Positions 33,435 through 41,870 of a DNA stretch of 64,000 nt are shown here, one piece after another. Made by a program: the position numbers and the translations under genes. Below the pieces are notes generated by a model. The model was given only the letters and a program-made list of their open reading frames with translations, searched no databases and was not told where the DNA came from. Source of the stretch: Sphingomonas suaedae (GTDB lineage Bacteria > Pseudomonadota > Alphaproteobacteria > Sphingomonadales > Sphingomonadaceae); the NCBI RefSeq assembly GCF_007833215.1, contig NZ_CP042239.1, positions 744,001 to 808,000 on the forward strand, given 5' to 3'. Each line of letters begins with the position of its first letter. Within the stretch, counting starts at the first letter, position 1.

Positions 33435-34385
33435 ATGACGAGCAACGAAGGCGAGGCGACTGCAGGTCGGCAGGTCCATCAGGCCGCGCGCCTCTCCGAT
33501 TTCCAGCGTGAACGTAAGCGGCTGGTCCGCCTGGCCTATCGGATGCTTGGTTCGTTCAGCGAAGCCGAAGATGTGGTGCAAGATGCCTGGTTCCGATGGG
33601 AACAGGTCGACGGCGGCATCGATTCACCGGCCGCCTATCTGACCCGGGTGGTCACCCGACTGTGCCTCGACCGCCTGAAATCCGCACGCGCACGCCGCGA
33701 AATTTATGTCGGCCCGTGGCTGCCCGACCCGCTGATGGAGTCCAGCGATCCCGAAGAGGTAATAGCCGACGACATCACCGTGACCCTGATGCTGGCGATG
33801 GAGCGTTTGTCGCCGCTCGAACGCGCAGCCTTCCTACTGCATGACGTGTTTGAGACGCCGTTGAGCGACGTCGCGCTGACGCTGGGCCGTGAGCCCGCCG
33901 CAGTCCGCAAGCTGGCCTCACGTGCGCGCAAGCATGTTCAGGCTGCCCGGCCGCGCTTCAACGTCGAGGCGGCCGAGGCAAAGCGGATCACGCAAGCCTT
34001 CTTCGATGCCAGCCGCGATGGCGATACCGCGGCCCTTGCATCGCTACTCGCCCACGATGTCGAGATCCATTCGGACGGCGGCGGCAAGGTTCTCGCCTTC
34101 CGTAACATCATTCGTGGCCTTGACCGCGCGCTGCGCCTGTTCGCAGGGCTACGACGCAAGAACGCGCCTGCGCCGCGACTGCTGCATACCGCTGAGATCG
34201 ATGGGCTGCCCGGCTACGTCAGCATCGATCGGGGCGTGGTTCAAACGACCGCCCTCGATATACGCGACGGCAAGATCACCGCGATTTACATCGTCCGAAA
34301 CCCTGAGAAATTGAAGCATCTGACCCGCGATATGATTGACGGCACGACGTCCGCTTCCGGGGCGCGTGACACTAGTGCGCAGTGA
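33435..34385 (+). CDS. ECF41-family sigma factor (SigJ-like, SnoaL-like C-terminal extension)
   Basis: A 316-residue sigma factor. Region 2 is at about residues 22-90 (LAYRMLGSFSEAEDVVQDAW, then YLTRVVTRLCLDRLKSARAR) and region 4 at about 128-182 (LSPLERAAFLLHDVFETPLS, then LTLGREPAAVRKLASRARKH). The C-terminal 120 residues form a SnoaL/NTF2-like domain (ITQAFFDASRDGDTAALASL), which in the ECF41 family replaces a separate anti-sigma factor and controls activity. It is divergent from two CMD genes, the textbook ECF41 arrangement, and matching promoters face both ways. Confidence 0.93.
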   Translation: MTSNEGEATAGRQVHQAARLSDFQRERKRLVRLAYRMLGSFSEAEDVVQDAWFRWEQVDGGIDSPAAYLTRVVTRLCLDRLKSARARREIYVGPWLPDPLMESSDPEEVIADDITVTLMLAMERLSPLERAAFLLHDVFETPLSDVALTLGREPAAVRKLASRARKHVQAARPRFNVEAAEAKRITQAFFDASRDGDTAALASLLAHDVEIHSDGGGKVLAFRNIIRGLDRALRLFAGLRRKNAPAPRLLHTAEIDGLPGYVSIDRGVVQTTALDIRDGKITAIYIVRNPEKLKHLTRDMIDGTTSASGARDTSAQ

Positions 34386-34897
34386 CCGCTATTGGGGCGC
34401 AAAGCTGCCGATCGGAACGCAGCCGCGAACGATGGCGGTGATTACGACATGGTTACGAGCGTTTGGATGTTCGGGCCTCAGCGCACGCAATCTTGGTCCG
34501 TACACTCGATCACTCATCGCTTCTCAGGCTATTAGCAGTTACGGTTGCGCTGGCGGGTCGCGCTGGATCGACAGCTAGGGGCACCCACCTTTTCTGAATT
34601 GCACGTCGGTGAGTGACCTCGGCAGTAGAATTGCTTTCTCCTAATCTCGCCCGTGGATTGGCCGGCTCCTGTGCATGTACCTGGTACGGTCGCGCACCGT
34701 CCGAAACCATCGCGTGACGACTCATTTCCCCGCCCGCTGAGGCGGGCTCCTCGCGGTCGCTTCGCTTCAAATGAGCCGCATCGCTCCGGTCCTGCGCTGT
34801 TCGCTGCGGCCCTTCGGGTTCGCCGATCCGCTGTCTCCGTCCCCTTGGTCTGCCCATCGCCCGGCATTCCGCGGGGCGAAGCACAAGGAGAATTATC
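34386..34897. other. Intergenic region before the DUF736 gene
   Basis: No gene supported. A 6-bp hairpin (CCCGCC/GGCGGG, 34729-34746) starts a GC-rich leader of about 170 bases running to the DUF736 start, in which AAGGAG lies close before the ATG. The leader may be a long 5' untranslated region. Short frames here have no family features. Confidence 0.45.
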
Positions 34898-35218
34898 ATG
34901 GCTGCCATCGGTTACGTCACTCGCGACGGCAACGCCTTCAAAGGCGAACTCAAGACCCTATCGATCCGGGCAGACATCCTGATCACGCCCAACGATCGCA
35001 AGACCAGCGACAATCAGCCCGACTATCGCGTGACTTCGGGCGGGGTCGAAGTGGGAGCCGGCTGGCTTCGCCGCAGCGAAACCTCGGGCAAGGACTATGT
35101 GTCGCTCAGCCTCGCGGCACCTGAATTCGGACCTCGTCGGCTCTATGCCAATCTCGGCCGTGCCGCCGGCCAGACCGATGACGACAGCTACGCCATCATC
35201 TGGAATCCGGCCGACTGA
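34898..35218 (+). CDS. DUF736 domain protein
   Basis: A 106-residue protein with the DUF736 pattern: MAAIGYVTRDGNAFKGELKT, SIRADILITPN, then AGWLRRSETSGKDYVSLSLA and PRRLYANLGRA. Family members are carried by alphaproteobacterial plasmids and ICEs near conjugation genes, with no known biochemical role. It has a strong ribosome site (AAGGAG) and is followed after 10 bases by an intrinsic terminator, so it is a single-gene transcript. Confidence 0.92.
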   Translation: MAAIGYVTRDGNAFKGELKTLSIRADILITPNDRKTSDNQPDYRVTSGGVEVGAGWLRRSETSGKDYVSLSLAAPEFGPRRLYANLGRAAGQTDDDSYAIIWNPAD

Positions 35219-35228
35219 GCGTACCGAT

Positions 35229-35254
35229 CCCCGCGCCTTCGGGCGCGGGGTTTT
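35229..35254 (+). terminator. Intrinsic terminator after the DUF736 gene
   Basis: A perfect 9-bp GC stem (CCCCGCGCC and its complement) with the tetraloop TTCG is followed by TTTT. This is a clear Rho-independent terminator. Confidence 0.9.
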
Positions 35255-35315
35255 CTCCGTTTTCGCTTCATGTTGCCGTTGTTCTCGGCAAGAAGCCCGC
35301 TAGGATTCGACGCCC

Positions 35316-36218
35316 ATGAAAACCGATCTCGACCATCTTCCATCGGCCAAGCGCCGCGATCTCGACCGGATCGTCGAGATTCTGTTTGCCGAGTTCGAGG
35401 ACGCGACGCGCCTTGCGACCCAGCAGTGGAAGAAGCAGGGCCGTATCCTCAAGGTGATCCTCTACGGCTCTTACGCGCGTGGCGACTGGGTCGCCGATCC
35501 GGTCGGCGGATATTATTCGGATTACGATATCCTCGTCGTCGTCAGTGACGAGCGCCTTACCGACACGCTCGATTATTGGGCGAAGGCGGCGGACCATCTC
35601 TCGCGGGAATATGCGATTGCCAAGCGGCTCTCCGCACCTGTCAATTTCATCGTTCACAGCCTCAAGGATGTGAACGATCAGCTCGCGCGCGGTCGCCCGT
35701 TTTTTGCCGATATCGTGCGCGATGGCGTCGCGCTGTATCAGCTGGACGGGAACGCCTTCGATGCGCCGAAGGCGCTCGATCCTGCCGCCGCGCGCGCGGA
35801 AGCCCAGACACATTTCGATCAATGGTTCGCCAGTGCGAATGCTTTTCTGAAAGGCGCAAAGCACGGCATTGCCGATGGCGAGCATAAGTATGCTGCGTTC
35901 AATCTCCACCAGACGGCCGAGCATCTCTATCACACAATTTTGCTCGTCCTGACGCTTTACAGCCCCAAGTCGCACAAGCTCAATTTCCTGCGCGATCAGG
36001 CCGAGAATGTCGCGCGCGACCTCATTCCGGTGTGGCCGCGCGACACCAAATTCGCGCGCCGCTGCTTCGAATTGTTGCAGCAGGCCTATGTCAATGCGCG
36101 CTACTCGCCGCACTACAAGATCACCCGCGAGGAGCTCGACTGGATCGTCGAGCGCATTGAGCTGCTCCAGTCCGAGGTGAAGATCCTGGCCGAACAACGG
36201 CTCGCGCTGCCCGGCTGA
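35316..36218 (+). CDS. Fused nucleotidyltransferase-HEPN protein (MNT-HEPN)
   Basis: A 300-residue protein joining a minimal nucleotidyltransferase and a HEPN domain in one chain. The N-terminal half has GSYARGDWV (51-59) and SDYDILVVV with Asp69 and Asp71, the G-S-x(n)-D-x-D metal site of MNT enzymes. The C-terminal half (about residues 165-290) is a HEPN fold with NLHQTAEHLYHTILLV and the motif NARYSPHY, where Arg262 and His266 form R-x3-H. In MNT/HEPN toxin-antitoxin pairs the MNT part modifies and neutralises the HEPN RNase; the fusion could be self-controlled. The end of the frame is followed by an inverted repeat. Confidence 0.85.
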   Translation: MKTDLDHLPSAKRRDLDRIVEILFAEFEDATRLATQQWKKQGRILKVILYGSYARGDWVADPVGGYYSDYDILVVVSDERLTDTLDYWAKAADHLSREYAIAKRLSAPVNFIVHSLKDVNDQLARGRPFFADIVRDGVALYQLDGNAFDAPKALDPAAARAEAQTHFDQWFASANAFLKGAKHGIADGEHKYAAFNLHQTAEHLYHTILLVLTLYSPKSHKLNFLRDQAENVARDLIPVWPRDTKFARRCFELLQQAYVNARYSPHYKITREELDWIVERIELLQSEVKILAEQRLALPG

Positions 36219-36243
36219 GCGCCCGTTTCGGGCGGGGGGCGGG

Positions 36244-36275
36244 GGGTCGAATTCGCCCATAGGCGTTTTCGACCC
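36244..36275. repeat. Inverted repeat after the MNT-HEPN gene
   Basis: Left arm GGGTCGAATTCGCC and right arm GGCGTTTTCGACCC are complementary at 12 of 14 positions around a CATA loop. It may be a terminator without T-run, or a site recognised by the mobilization module that follows. Confidence 0.55.
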
Positions 36276-36356
36276 TGCCCGGCGGGGGCCGGCTGCGACA
36301 GATGAAGTGCCGCGCGAAGCGGCATGGGGCCGCTTCGGTGCGGAGCAAGCCCTTCA

Positions 36357-36587
36357 ATGGATTATCCAGACGATATCGATCGCGCCGGTCGCGCCAAGCG
36401 CGGCTCGCCCTTCCTCAATACCGATCAGGCAGCGGCCTATCTCAAGATCTCGGTGCGCGGTCTGAAGCGCCTGCGCCGGGCAGGGAAGGGGCCGGTGTTC
36501 CGGCGCCATAGCCGCTTCGTCCAATATCACATCGAGGATCTCGACGACTGGAGCCGCGAGCATAGCGCGCGGCAGATCGAGCCATGA
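36357..36587 (+). CDS. Helix-turn-helix (MerR/excisionase-like) protein
   Basis: A 76-residue protein with FLNTDQAAAYLKISVRGLKR, then LRRAGKGPVFRRHSRFVQYH, the usual winged helix-turn-helix of the excisionase/HTH_17 type. The start MDYPDDIDRAG was chosen as the first ATG before the domain; no strong ribosome site is seen. It ends with an ATGA overlap into traF. It probably regulates the mobilization genes or serves as an excision factor. Confidence 0.82.
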   Translation: MDYPDDIDRAGRAKRGSPFLNTDQAAAYLKISVRGLKRLRRAGKGPVFRRHSRFVQYHIEDLDDWSREHSARQIEP

Positions 36588-37162
36588 GTGCGCGTCGGAC
36601 CTCGACTGGCGACGCGCCTTTGTTCGCGTGGGGCGAGGCCCTTCGCGCCGCCAAGCGAACGCGGCGTCTGCGCGTTGCCGCCCTCGCGATCGGCGCTGGC
36701 GTGCTCGCGCTGGGTGCCACGATCGTTACGCCGCCAGCCCCCCGGCTGTTGTGGAACGCCAGTGCGAGCGCGCCGATCGGGCTCTATCGGGTTGAGCCCG
36801 GCAAGCGTGCAGCAGTCGGCGATATGGTCGTCGCGCGCATGCCGCTGCCCTGGCGGCGGCTTGCCGCCGTGCGCGGCTATCTGCCGCAGAATGTGCCGCT
36901 GGTGAAGCGCGTCGCCGCCGTCGCAGGCAGCGAGGTCTGCGCCTCGGGGGCAGCGATCCTCGTCGACGGCCGCGCGGTTGCGCGGCGGGTTCGTCATGAC
37001 GCGCGGGGGCGGGCGATGCCGTGGTGGCGCGGCTGTGTTCGCCTGTCTGGTGGGCAGCAACTGCTGCTGATGGACGCGCCCGCGTCGTTCGACGGGCGCT
37101 ATTTCGGGGTGACAGAGGGCTCCGACATCGTCGGACGCGCGGTGCTGATATGGCGCCGCTGA
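36584..37162 (+). CDS. traF: TraF-type S26 signal peptidase of conjugation
   Basis: A 192-residue S26-family peptidase resembling TraF of IncP plasmids, which processes the pilin in conjugation. An N-terminal TM helix lies at about residues 30-50. The catalytic serine is Ser62 in SASAPIGLYRV and the catalytic lysine Lys108 in PLVKRVAAV. The GRYFG and VGRAVLIW segments near the end are typical. It overlaps the HTH gene by four bases and the transglycosylase gene by 13 bases, so the three are one translationally coupled unit. Confidence 0.9.
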   Translation: MSARRTSTGDAPLFAWGEALRAAKRTRRLRVAALAIGAGVLALGATIVTPPAPRLLWNASASAPIGLYRVEPGKRAAVGDMVVARMPLPWRRLAAVRGYLPQNVPLVKRVAAVAGSEVCASGAAILVDGRAVARRVRHDARGRAMPWWRGCVRLSGGQQLLLMDAPASFDGRYFGVTEGSDIVGRAVLIWRR

Positions 37163-37752
37163 AGACGATTTTCGTGGCCGTCGCACTGGTTGCGGCAGCG
37201 CCTGCACACGCCCGCAGCGTCGAGCGCTGGCGACCTTATGTCGAGGAAGCGTCCGCCCGATTTGATGTGCCCGTCGACTGGATCGAGCGCGTGATGCGCG
37301 CCGAGAGCGGGGGGCGCACCCGGCTTGGCGGCCGCCCGATCCGCAGCGCAAAGGGCGCGATGGGGCTGATGCAGCTGATGCCTGGAACCTGGGCCGAGGT
37401 GCGTTCGACCCTGGGGCTTGGCACCGATCCCGACGATCCGCGCGACAACATCCTTGCAGGCACCTTCTACCTGCGCGCGATGTACGATCGCTTCGGATAT
37501 CCCGGCTGTTTTGCCGCCTATAATGCAGGCCCTGCGCGCTATCGCGCGTGGCTCGCGGGCAAGCGATCGCTGCCCAGCGAGACCATCGGCTATCTGGCTG
37601 CGGTCGGTGCCAGAGTGCCACAGGAAGCGGCATCGACGGGTGATCGGCCCGGCATGTTCGTCGTGCGCCGCAACCCGGATCGTGCGCCAGATTCAGCGTC
37701 TTCCGGGGCGGATGGCGCGGCGATCTTCTTCCTGCGCAAGGTGCCGCAATGA
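37150..37752 (+). CDS. Lytic transglycosylase (SLT domain)
   Basis: A 200-residue exported enzyme that cleaves peptidoglycan, probably to open the wall for a conjugation channel. Residues 1-21 form a signal peptide (IFVAVALVAAAPAHA). The SLT domain has the catalytic Glu52 in MRAESGG, then GAMGLMQLMPGTW (69-81) and FAAYNAGPARY. The last 50 residues are low complexity. It begins inside the end of traF. Enzymes of this kind routinely sit between traF and relaxase genes in sphingomonad elements. Confidence 0.92.
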   Translation: MAPLKTIFVAVALVAAAPAHARSVERWRPYVEEASARFDVPVDWIERVMRAESGGRTRLGGRPIRSAKGAMGLMQLMPGTWAEVRSTLGLGTDPDDPRDNILAGTFYLRAMYDRFGYPGCFAAYNAGPARYRAWLAGKRSLPSETIGYLAAVGARVPQEAASTGDRPGMFVVRRNPDRAPDSASSGADGAAIFFLRKVPQ

Positions 37753-37972
37753 TCGTGAGCGGGGGAGGGGGCGTCTCGGTCGGCCAAGCATGACGGGCGG
37801 CAAAGCGCCTATCAAGGCCCGCGGGTACCCCCCAATTTGCTTCGCAAATCGGCTCCCCCCGCGTCCGCTTCGCGGCGCCTGCGCTGGCGCTCCGGCGGCC
37901 CTGACAGCCGCTCCGCCGCCCGTCGTTCGACTGTGGTCCTCAAATCGGAGGGCGACAGCGAAGGAACGGATC

Positions 37973-38329
37973 ATGTCTTGCTTTCAACCCATTTCAGTCC
38001 CGTCGGAGCGCGTGGTTTCGGCATTGATCGCAGGTTTGCGGATAGAGTTCGGGGACGATGCCGGCGAGGCTTTGGCGCGTCGATTTATGGCTGCCGAAGA
38101 GATGGATTTTGCCTGGGATGCGCGCGTTGAAGAGCGCTGGGTCAGCCAGTTTCTGGGCGATGAAGACGACGGCATCGAGCTTGATCGGGTGCGCATTCTG
38201 GCCTGTCTCGACGGCCAGTGGCTTGTCGCGACCATGATCGTGGATGGCGAGGGCAGGCCACATGCAATGCTGGCCAGGCGGTCGTTCGATGGCCGTGAAG
38301 ACGCGCTTGTGGCTTTTGCGGATGGCTGA
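37973..38329 (+). CDS. Small conserved-looking protein of the mobilization module
   Basis: A 118-residue acidic protein starting MSCFQPISVPSERVVSALIA, followed by EFGDDAGEALARRFMAAEEM and later RILACLDGQWLVATMIVDGE. The ATG follows AAGGAAC. No family with known function is recognised. It lies between the transglycosylase and the relaxase in the same direction and is followed by a strong terminator. Confidence 0.72.
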   Translation: MSCFQPISVPSERVVSALIAGLRIEFGDDAGEALARRFMAAEEMDFAWDARVEERWVSQFLGDEDDGIELDRVRILACLDGQWLVATMIVDGEGRPHAMLARRSFDGREDALVAFADG

Positions 38330-38346
38330 GAAACTGCCTGCACAGC

Positions 38347-38392
38347 GCCGGGATGCGCCACCGGGAGGGGTGGCGTGTCCCGGCTGTTTTTT
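38347..38392 (+). terminator. Intrinsic terminator before the relaxase gene
   Basis: A long bulged stem (GCCGGGA, then GCGCCACC, paired with GGTGGCG and TCCCGGC) is followed by TGTTTTTT. It ends the traF-transglycosylase transcript and means the relaxase gene needs its own promoter, in 38,393-38,638. Confidence 0.8.
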
Positions 38393-38638
38393 GAGCCGGG
38401 AGGAGAGGGGGCAGGAGAATGGGGTAAGGCAAGATAAAAGCGTTGCCTCCACGAGGCGCCGTAAGTGGCGTCTGCACGTCGGTTTCGGTGGAGGCATGCC
38501 CATTGCCATGCCTCCAATATTATAGCCGGCACCCCGCCACCCCAGCATTTCTGCGGCTCTGCGCGATGCTCGATTGGAGGCCCTTGAAGGGCCGCCTCAG
38601 CGCGCCTTCATTCGACCTTTGTCAATGAGGCTGGCGTC

Positions 38639-40600
38639 ATGGCCGACGACGATTTCGAGCTTTGGTTGGGCCGGGTCGGCGCGGATCGTCCGTTCGCCCA
38701 TCAACTGCGCAAGGCCGTCAATCTGGCGGGCGGTGCGCCGCGCTCTTCAGCGACGCGCGCGCGCCGCTTCGACGGTAGCCAGATCGGACGCGCCTCGGGC
38801 ATCGGGCGCGTGCTGCGATCGTCGGATCGTTACGCCGGATTTCGCGCGCGTCGCGTGGTGGTGAAAGCACGCTTCGTGAAGCTCGCAGGGAAGGGGGCGA
38901 GCGCAGCGGTCGCGCACCTGCGCTACCTGCAGCGCGACGGCACGACGCGCGAGGGCGAGCGAGGAACGCTCTATGGGCCGGACCGTGACATTGCCGATGG
39001 CCGCGCGTTTCTCGAACGCGGCGCGGGCGATCGCCATCAGTTCCGCTTCATCGTCGCGCCCGAGGACGGCGCGCAGTATGACGACCTCAAGCCGCTTGTC
39101 CGGCGCTGGATGAGCCAGGTCGAGCAAGACCTCGGCACGAAGCTCGACTGGGTGGCGGTCGACCATTTCAACACGGGGCATCCGCACAGCCATGTGTTGG
39201 TGCGCGGGGTGGACGATCATGGCAAGGATCTGATCATCGCGCGCGAATATATCGGTCGCGGTCTTGCCGCCCGCGCCGCCGAGCTGGTCAACCTCGATCT
39301 GGGACCCCGCACCGATCGTGAGATTCTCGAAGCACGCCAGCGCGAGATTGCGCAGGAGCGCTTTACCAGCATCGACCGCAGGCTGCTCGCCGCGCGCGAC
39401 ATCGATGGGCTGGTCTCGTCCTGGAATAAGGATGGCATCGAGCAGAGCCTGCGCGCCGCGCGCTTGGGCACGCTCGCACGGATGGGGCTGGCGACCGAGG
39501 GGGAGAAGGGGCGCTACCGGCTCGCCGACGATCTTGAGGAGACGCTGCGCACCATGGGCCGCCGCGGCGACGTGATCGCGACAATGCACGAGCAGATGAA
39601 GAGCCACGCACCCGAGGTGCCGCCGCAGGACTATGCGATCTACGATCCCGCCGAGGGAAAGCCCTTGGTTGGCCGGATCGTCGCCACCGGCCTCGCCGAC
39701 GAGCATCACGATCGTCACTATCTGATCGTCGCCGCGACCGACGGGCGCAGCCATTATGTCGAGCTTGGTCGCCGATCGGTCTCCCAGACGCTCGACCATC
39801 CGGAGATCGTTCGGGTGGTGCCGAGGGTGCCCGAGGTTCGGGAGGTGGATCGCACCATCGCCGACATCGCATCCGCCAATGGCGGCATCTACAGCGTCGA
39901 GCACCATCTGCGTCGGGATGCCAGCGCCAGCCGGCACTTTGCCGAGGCGCATGTCCGGCGGCTCGAAGCCTTGCGCCGGGGCCGGGTCGGGGTGGAACGG
40001 CTCGCCGACGGCAGCTGGAAGATCGCGCCCGATCACCTCGAACAGGTACTGGCGCATGAGCGCAGCGCCGCCGCCGCTGGACCGGTCGAACTTGAGACCC
40101 TCTCCGTGATGCGGCTGGACCAGCAGCACAGCCATGACGGTGTGACCTGGCTCGACGAGCAGCAACTCTCAGACGCACCCGAACCGCTGGCGCGGGGGTT
40201 CGGAGCGCAGGTCCGCCAGGCCTTGGCGCTACGCCGCCAGTGGCTGATCGAGCAGGGGTTTGCCTGGCGCGATGGCGACGTGATCCGGTTCCAACAGGGC
40301 ATGCTGGACGAGCTTCGCCGCCGGGAGCTGCGACAGGTGGCAGGTCAGCTCTCGAAGGAACTGGGGCTCGGCTACACCGAGTATCGCGGCGGTAAAATCG
40401 AGGGGATCTATCGCAGGGCCGTGCAGATCGGCGCGTCGAAGGTCGCGGTGATCGAGAAGTCGAAGGAGTTCACGCTCGTGCCGTGGCGACCGGCGCTCGA
40501 GAACCAGCTCGGGCGACACGTTTCCGGCATCGTTCGTGGCGGCTCGATCAGCTGGTCGTTCGGACGTCGGCGGCCGGGTCCGGAGCTGGCTGGCGTCTGA
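38639..40600 (+). CDS. Relaxase/mobilization nuclease (VirD2-like, DUF3363 type)
   Basis: A 653-residue conjugative relaxase expected to nick the transfer origin and pilot the strand. The catalytic domain covers about residues 70-200, with the metal-binding histidine motif VDHFNTGHPHSHVLVRG (His176, 181, 183, 185). Tyrosines upstream (Tyr66, Tyr96) are candidates for the nicking residue. The region after residue 200 matches the DUF3363 part typical of alphaproteobacterial relaxases. It is followed by an RHH gene but not by a TraG/VirD4 coupling protein, so the element could be mobilised only with help, or is decayed. Confidence 0.92.
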   Translation: MADDDFELWLGRVGADRPFAHQLRKAVNLAGGAPRSSATRARRFDGSQIGRASGIGRVLRSSDRYAGFRARRVVVKARFVKLAGKGASAAVAHLRYLQRDGTTREGERGTLYGPDRDIADGRAFLERGAGDRHQFRFIVAPEDGAQYDDLKPLVRRWMSQVEQDLGTKLDWVAVDHFNTGHPHSHVLVRGVDDHGKDLIIAREYIGRGLAARAAELVNLDLGPRTDREILEARQREIAQERFTSIDRRLLAARDIDGLVSSWNKDGIEQSLRAARLGTLARMGLATEGEKGRYRLADDLEETLRTMGRRGDVIATMHEQMKSHAPEVPPQDYAIYDPAEGKPLVGRIVATGLADEHHDRHYLIVAATDGRSHYVELGRRSVSQTLDHPEIVRVVPRVPEVREVDRTIADIASANGGIYSVEHHLRRDASASRHFAEAHVRRLEALRRGRVGVERLADGSWKIAPDHLEQVLAHERSAAAAGPVELETLSVMRLDQQHSHDGVTWLDEQQLSDAPEPLARGFGAQVRQALALRRQWLIEQGFAWRDGDVIRFQQGMLDELRRRELRQVAGQLSKELGLGYTEYRGGKIEGIYRRAVQIGASKVAVIEKSKEFTLVPWRPALENQLGRHVSGIVRGGSISWSFGRRRPGPELAGV

Positions 40601-40628
40601 GTGTCACCACAAATGTGCTCGGTGACAC
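40601..40628. promoter_or_regulatory. Inverted repeat between the relaxase and RHH genes
   Basis: GTGTCACC (40601-40608) and GGTGACAC (40621-40628) are a perfect 8-bp inverted repeat with a 12-base spacer, starting right at the relaxase stop and 39 bases before the RHH gene. A ribbon-helix-helix operator is the natural reading; a weak terminator is an alternative. Confidence 0.5.
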
Positions 40629-40666
40629 CAACGAGTACCTGTCTCCCCAGCCAGGAAGGGTAGACA

Positions 40667-41101
40667 TTGCGCGGCATGCAGACGCGCAAGACCCGCCATC
40701 AATTCTATCTGCCCGACGAGCTGTCGGCGAAACTCGACGCAATGGCAGCTCAGCCGGGGTCGTCGAAGACCGCGATCCTCACCGATGCGTTGACCGCGTG
40801 GTTCGACCGTCGCGCAGGCCATGAGCTGGACCAGCGGTTTGGTGTCCGCCTCGACCGCCAGAACCGCATCGCCGACCGCACGGAGCAGAAGCTCGATTAT
40901 CTCACCGAAGCCCTGGGTCTGTTCATTCGCCACCAGCTCACGCTCACCGCGCATCAACCGGCGTTCGATGCCGAGACCAACCGGCTTGGTCGGCTCCGCT
41001 ATGACGAGTTCGTGAAGCTTGTTGGACGGACGCTCGCCCGCTCGACGCCCCGCCAAGCCTTGCCCACCGCCAACTCCCCAGAAAAGGCGATGGAAAAATG
41101 A
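40667..41101 (+). CDS. Ribbon-helix-helix (CopG-like) protein
   Basis: A 144-residue protein with an N-terminal RHH fold: TRHQFYLPDELSAKLDAMAA, then SSKTAILTDALTAWFDRRAG. The TTG start is supported by AGGAAGG about 6 bases upstream; an ATG three codons on is an alternative. The middle is a helix with LDYLTEALGLFIRHQL. In related modules an RHH protein of this kind precedes the traG gene and may regulate transfer or assist the relaxase. Here no traG follows. Confidence 0.85.
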   Translation: MRGMQTRKTRHQFYLPDELSAKLDAMAAQPGSSKTAILTDALTAWFDRRAGHELDQRFGVRLDRQNRIADRTEQKLDYLTEALGLFIRHQLTLTAHQPAFDAETNRLGRLRYDEFVKLVGRTLARSTPRQALPTANSPEKAMEK

Positions 41102-41112
41102 AGGAGCGCGCC

Positions 41113-41355
41113 ATGGTTGATCAGCGTCGCTTAGCGACAGAGGAATCCTTCAGGCTCAGGCTTGGCGAGGTGATGCACCCGTTCCTGGCGAATGCTATAC
41201 TGACCGCCGCGATTGCGAATGCGCCCGACGAAGTTCGACGCGATCTTTCATCTGCCAATCCAGACCGTCGCATCAAGGCTGAGGACAGGTTGGTCGCACA
41301 ACTCGTTTCCGCCATGTACGAGGCGACGGAACAGATGCCCGAGCGAGCGGAATAG
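41113..41355 (+). CDS. Small hypothetical protein at the end of the mobilization module
   Basis: An 80-residue protein. The ATG at 41113 is preferred to one 15 bases earlier because AAGGAG lies 7 bases before it. It reads MVDQRRLATEESFRLRLGEV, then helical sequence ending AMYEATEQMPERAE. No family recognised. It begins 11 bases after the RHH gene and is probably co-transcribed. Confidence 0.6.
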   Translation: MVDQRRLATEESFRLRLGEVMHPFLANAILTAAIANAPDEVRRDLSSANPDRRIKAEDRLVAQLVSAMYEATEQMPERAE

Positions 41356-41870
41356 CGGCGATTTGCGTGCAGCGCGGTGATCCGCGATTTGGATTCAAGC
41401 GTTGTGGCCAGGCGGCTTTGACACCGGCCTTAGAAGTGGCCGCCACGGATGTCGTCGCGACGCCGGAAGGCCAAGCCCCCCCAGCAACGACGACTTAAAG
41501 CTGTTCTTATTATGTCCATGATGCCGCCATGCCCCGGATCGAACCGGTCGAGCTTGCAGCGACCATCCTTTCGGCTCACGCCTGGGCGCGAGTAAAAGGG
41601 GCACTGCGCCGAACGAGCGTCTGCGCGAAGAGGCGGCGCCAAAGCTCGCGCGATCAATCCGCGAGCGGACAGACGTGGGGTTTTGGCGCCGCTCGGGTTG
41701 AAGCTGTGACGTGGGCGCCCGCGCGACACCAATGTTGCAACAAGTGGCCAGACCCGGCGTGCGTTCATAGATCGATAAAGCAGCCCGGCATATCAATGAC
41801 GAATGCAGTCACTATCATCCGTGCAGCTACTTCGCGCAATCATGCGTAGTCGTCCCCTAGGTGCGCGACC
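41356..41870. other. Intergenic region at the right edge of the accessory island
   Basis: No gene supported; open frames on both strands lack protein features. Since mobilization genes stop here and ordinary chromosomal genes resume, the right junction of the island may lie in this stretch. I could not find a repeat matching the left edge, nor a tRNA gene. Confidence 0.4.

Noticed and set aside
34510..34908. Minus-strand frame of 132 codons upstream of DUF736
   Set aside because: Low-complexity Arg-rich product without a ribosome site, opposite to a GC-rich leader.
38747..40165. A 472-codon minus-strand frame opposite the relaxase
   Set aside because: No family features; the plus-strand relaxase motifs are clear.
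41395..41796. Minus-strand frame of 133 codons
   Set aside because: No protein-like features and no start signal; likely chance.
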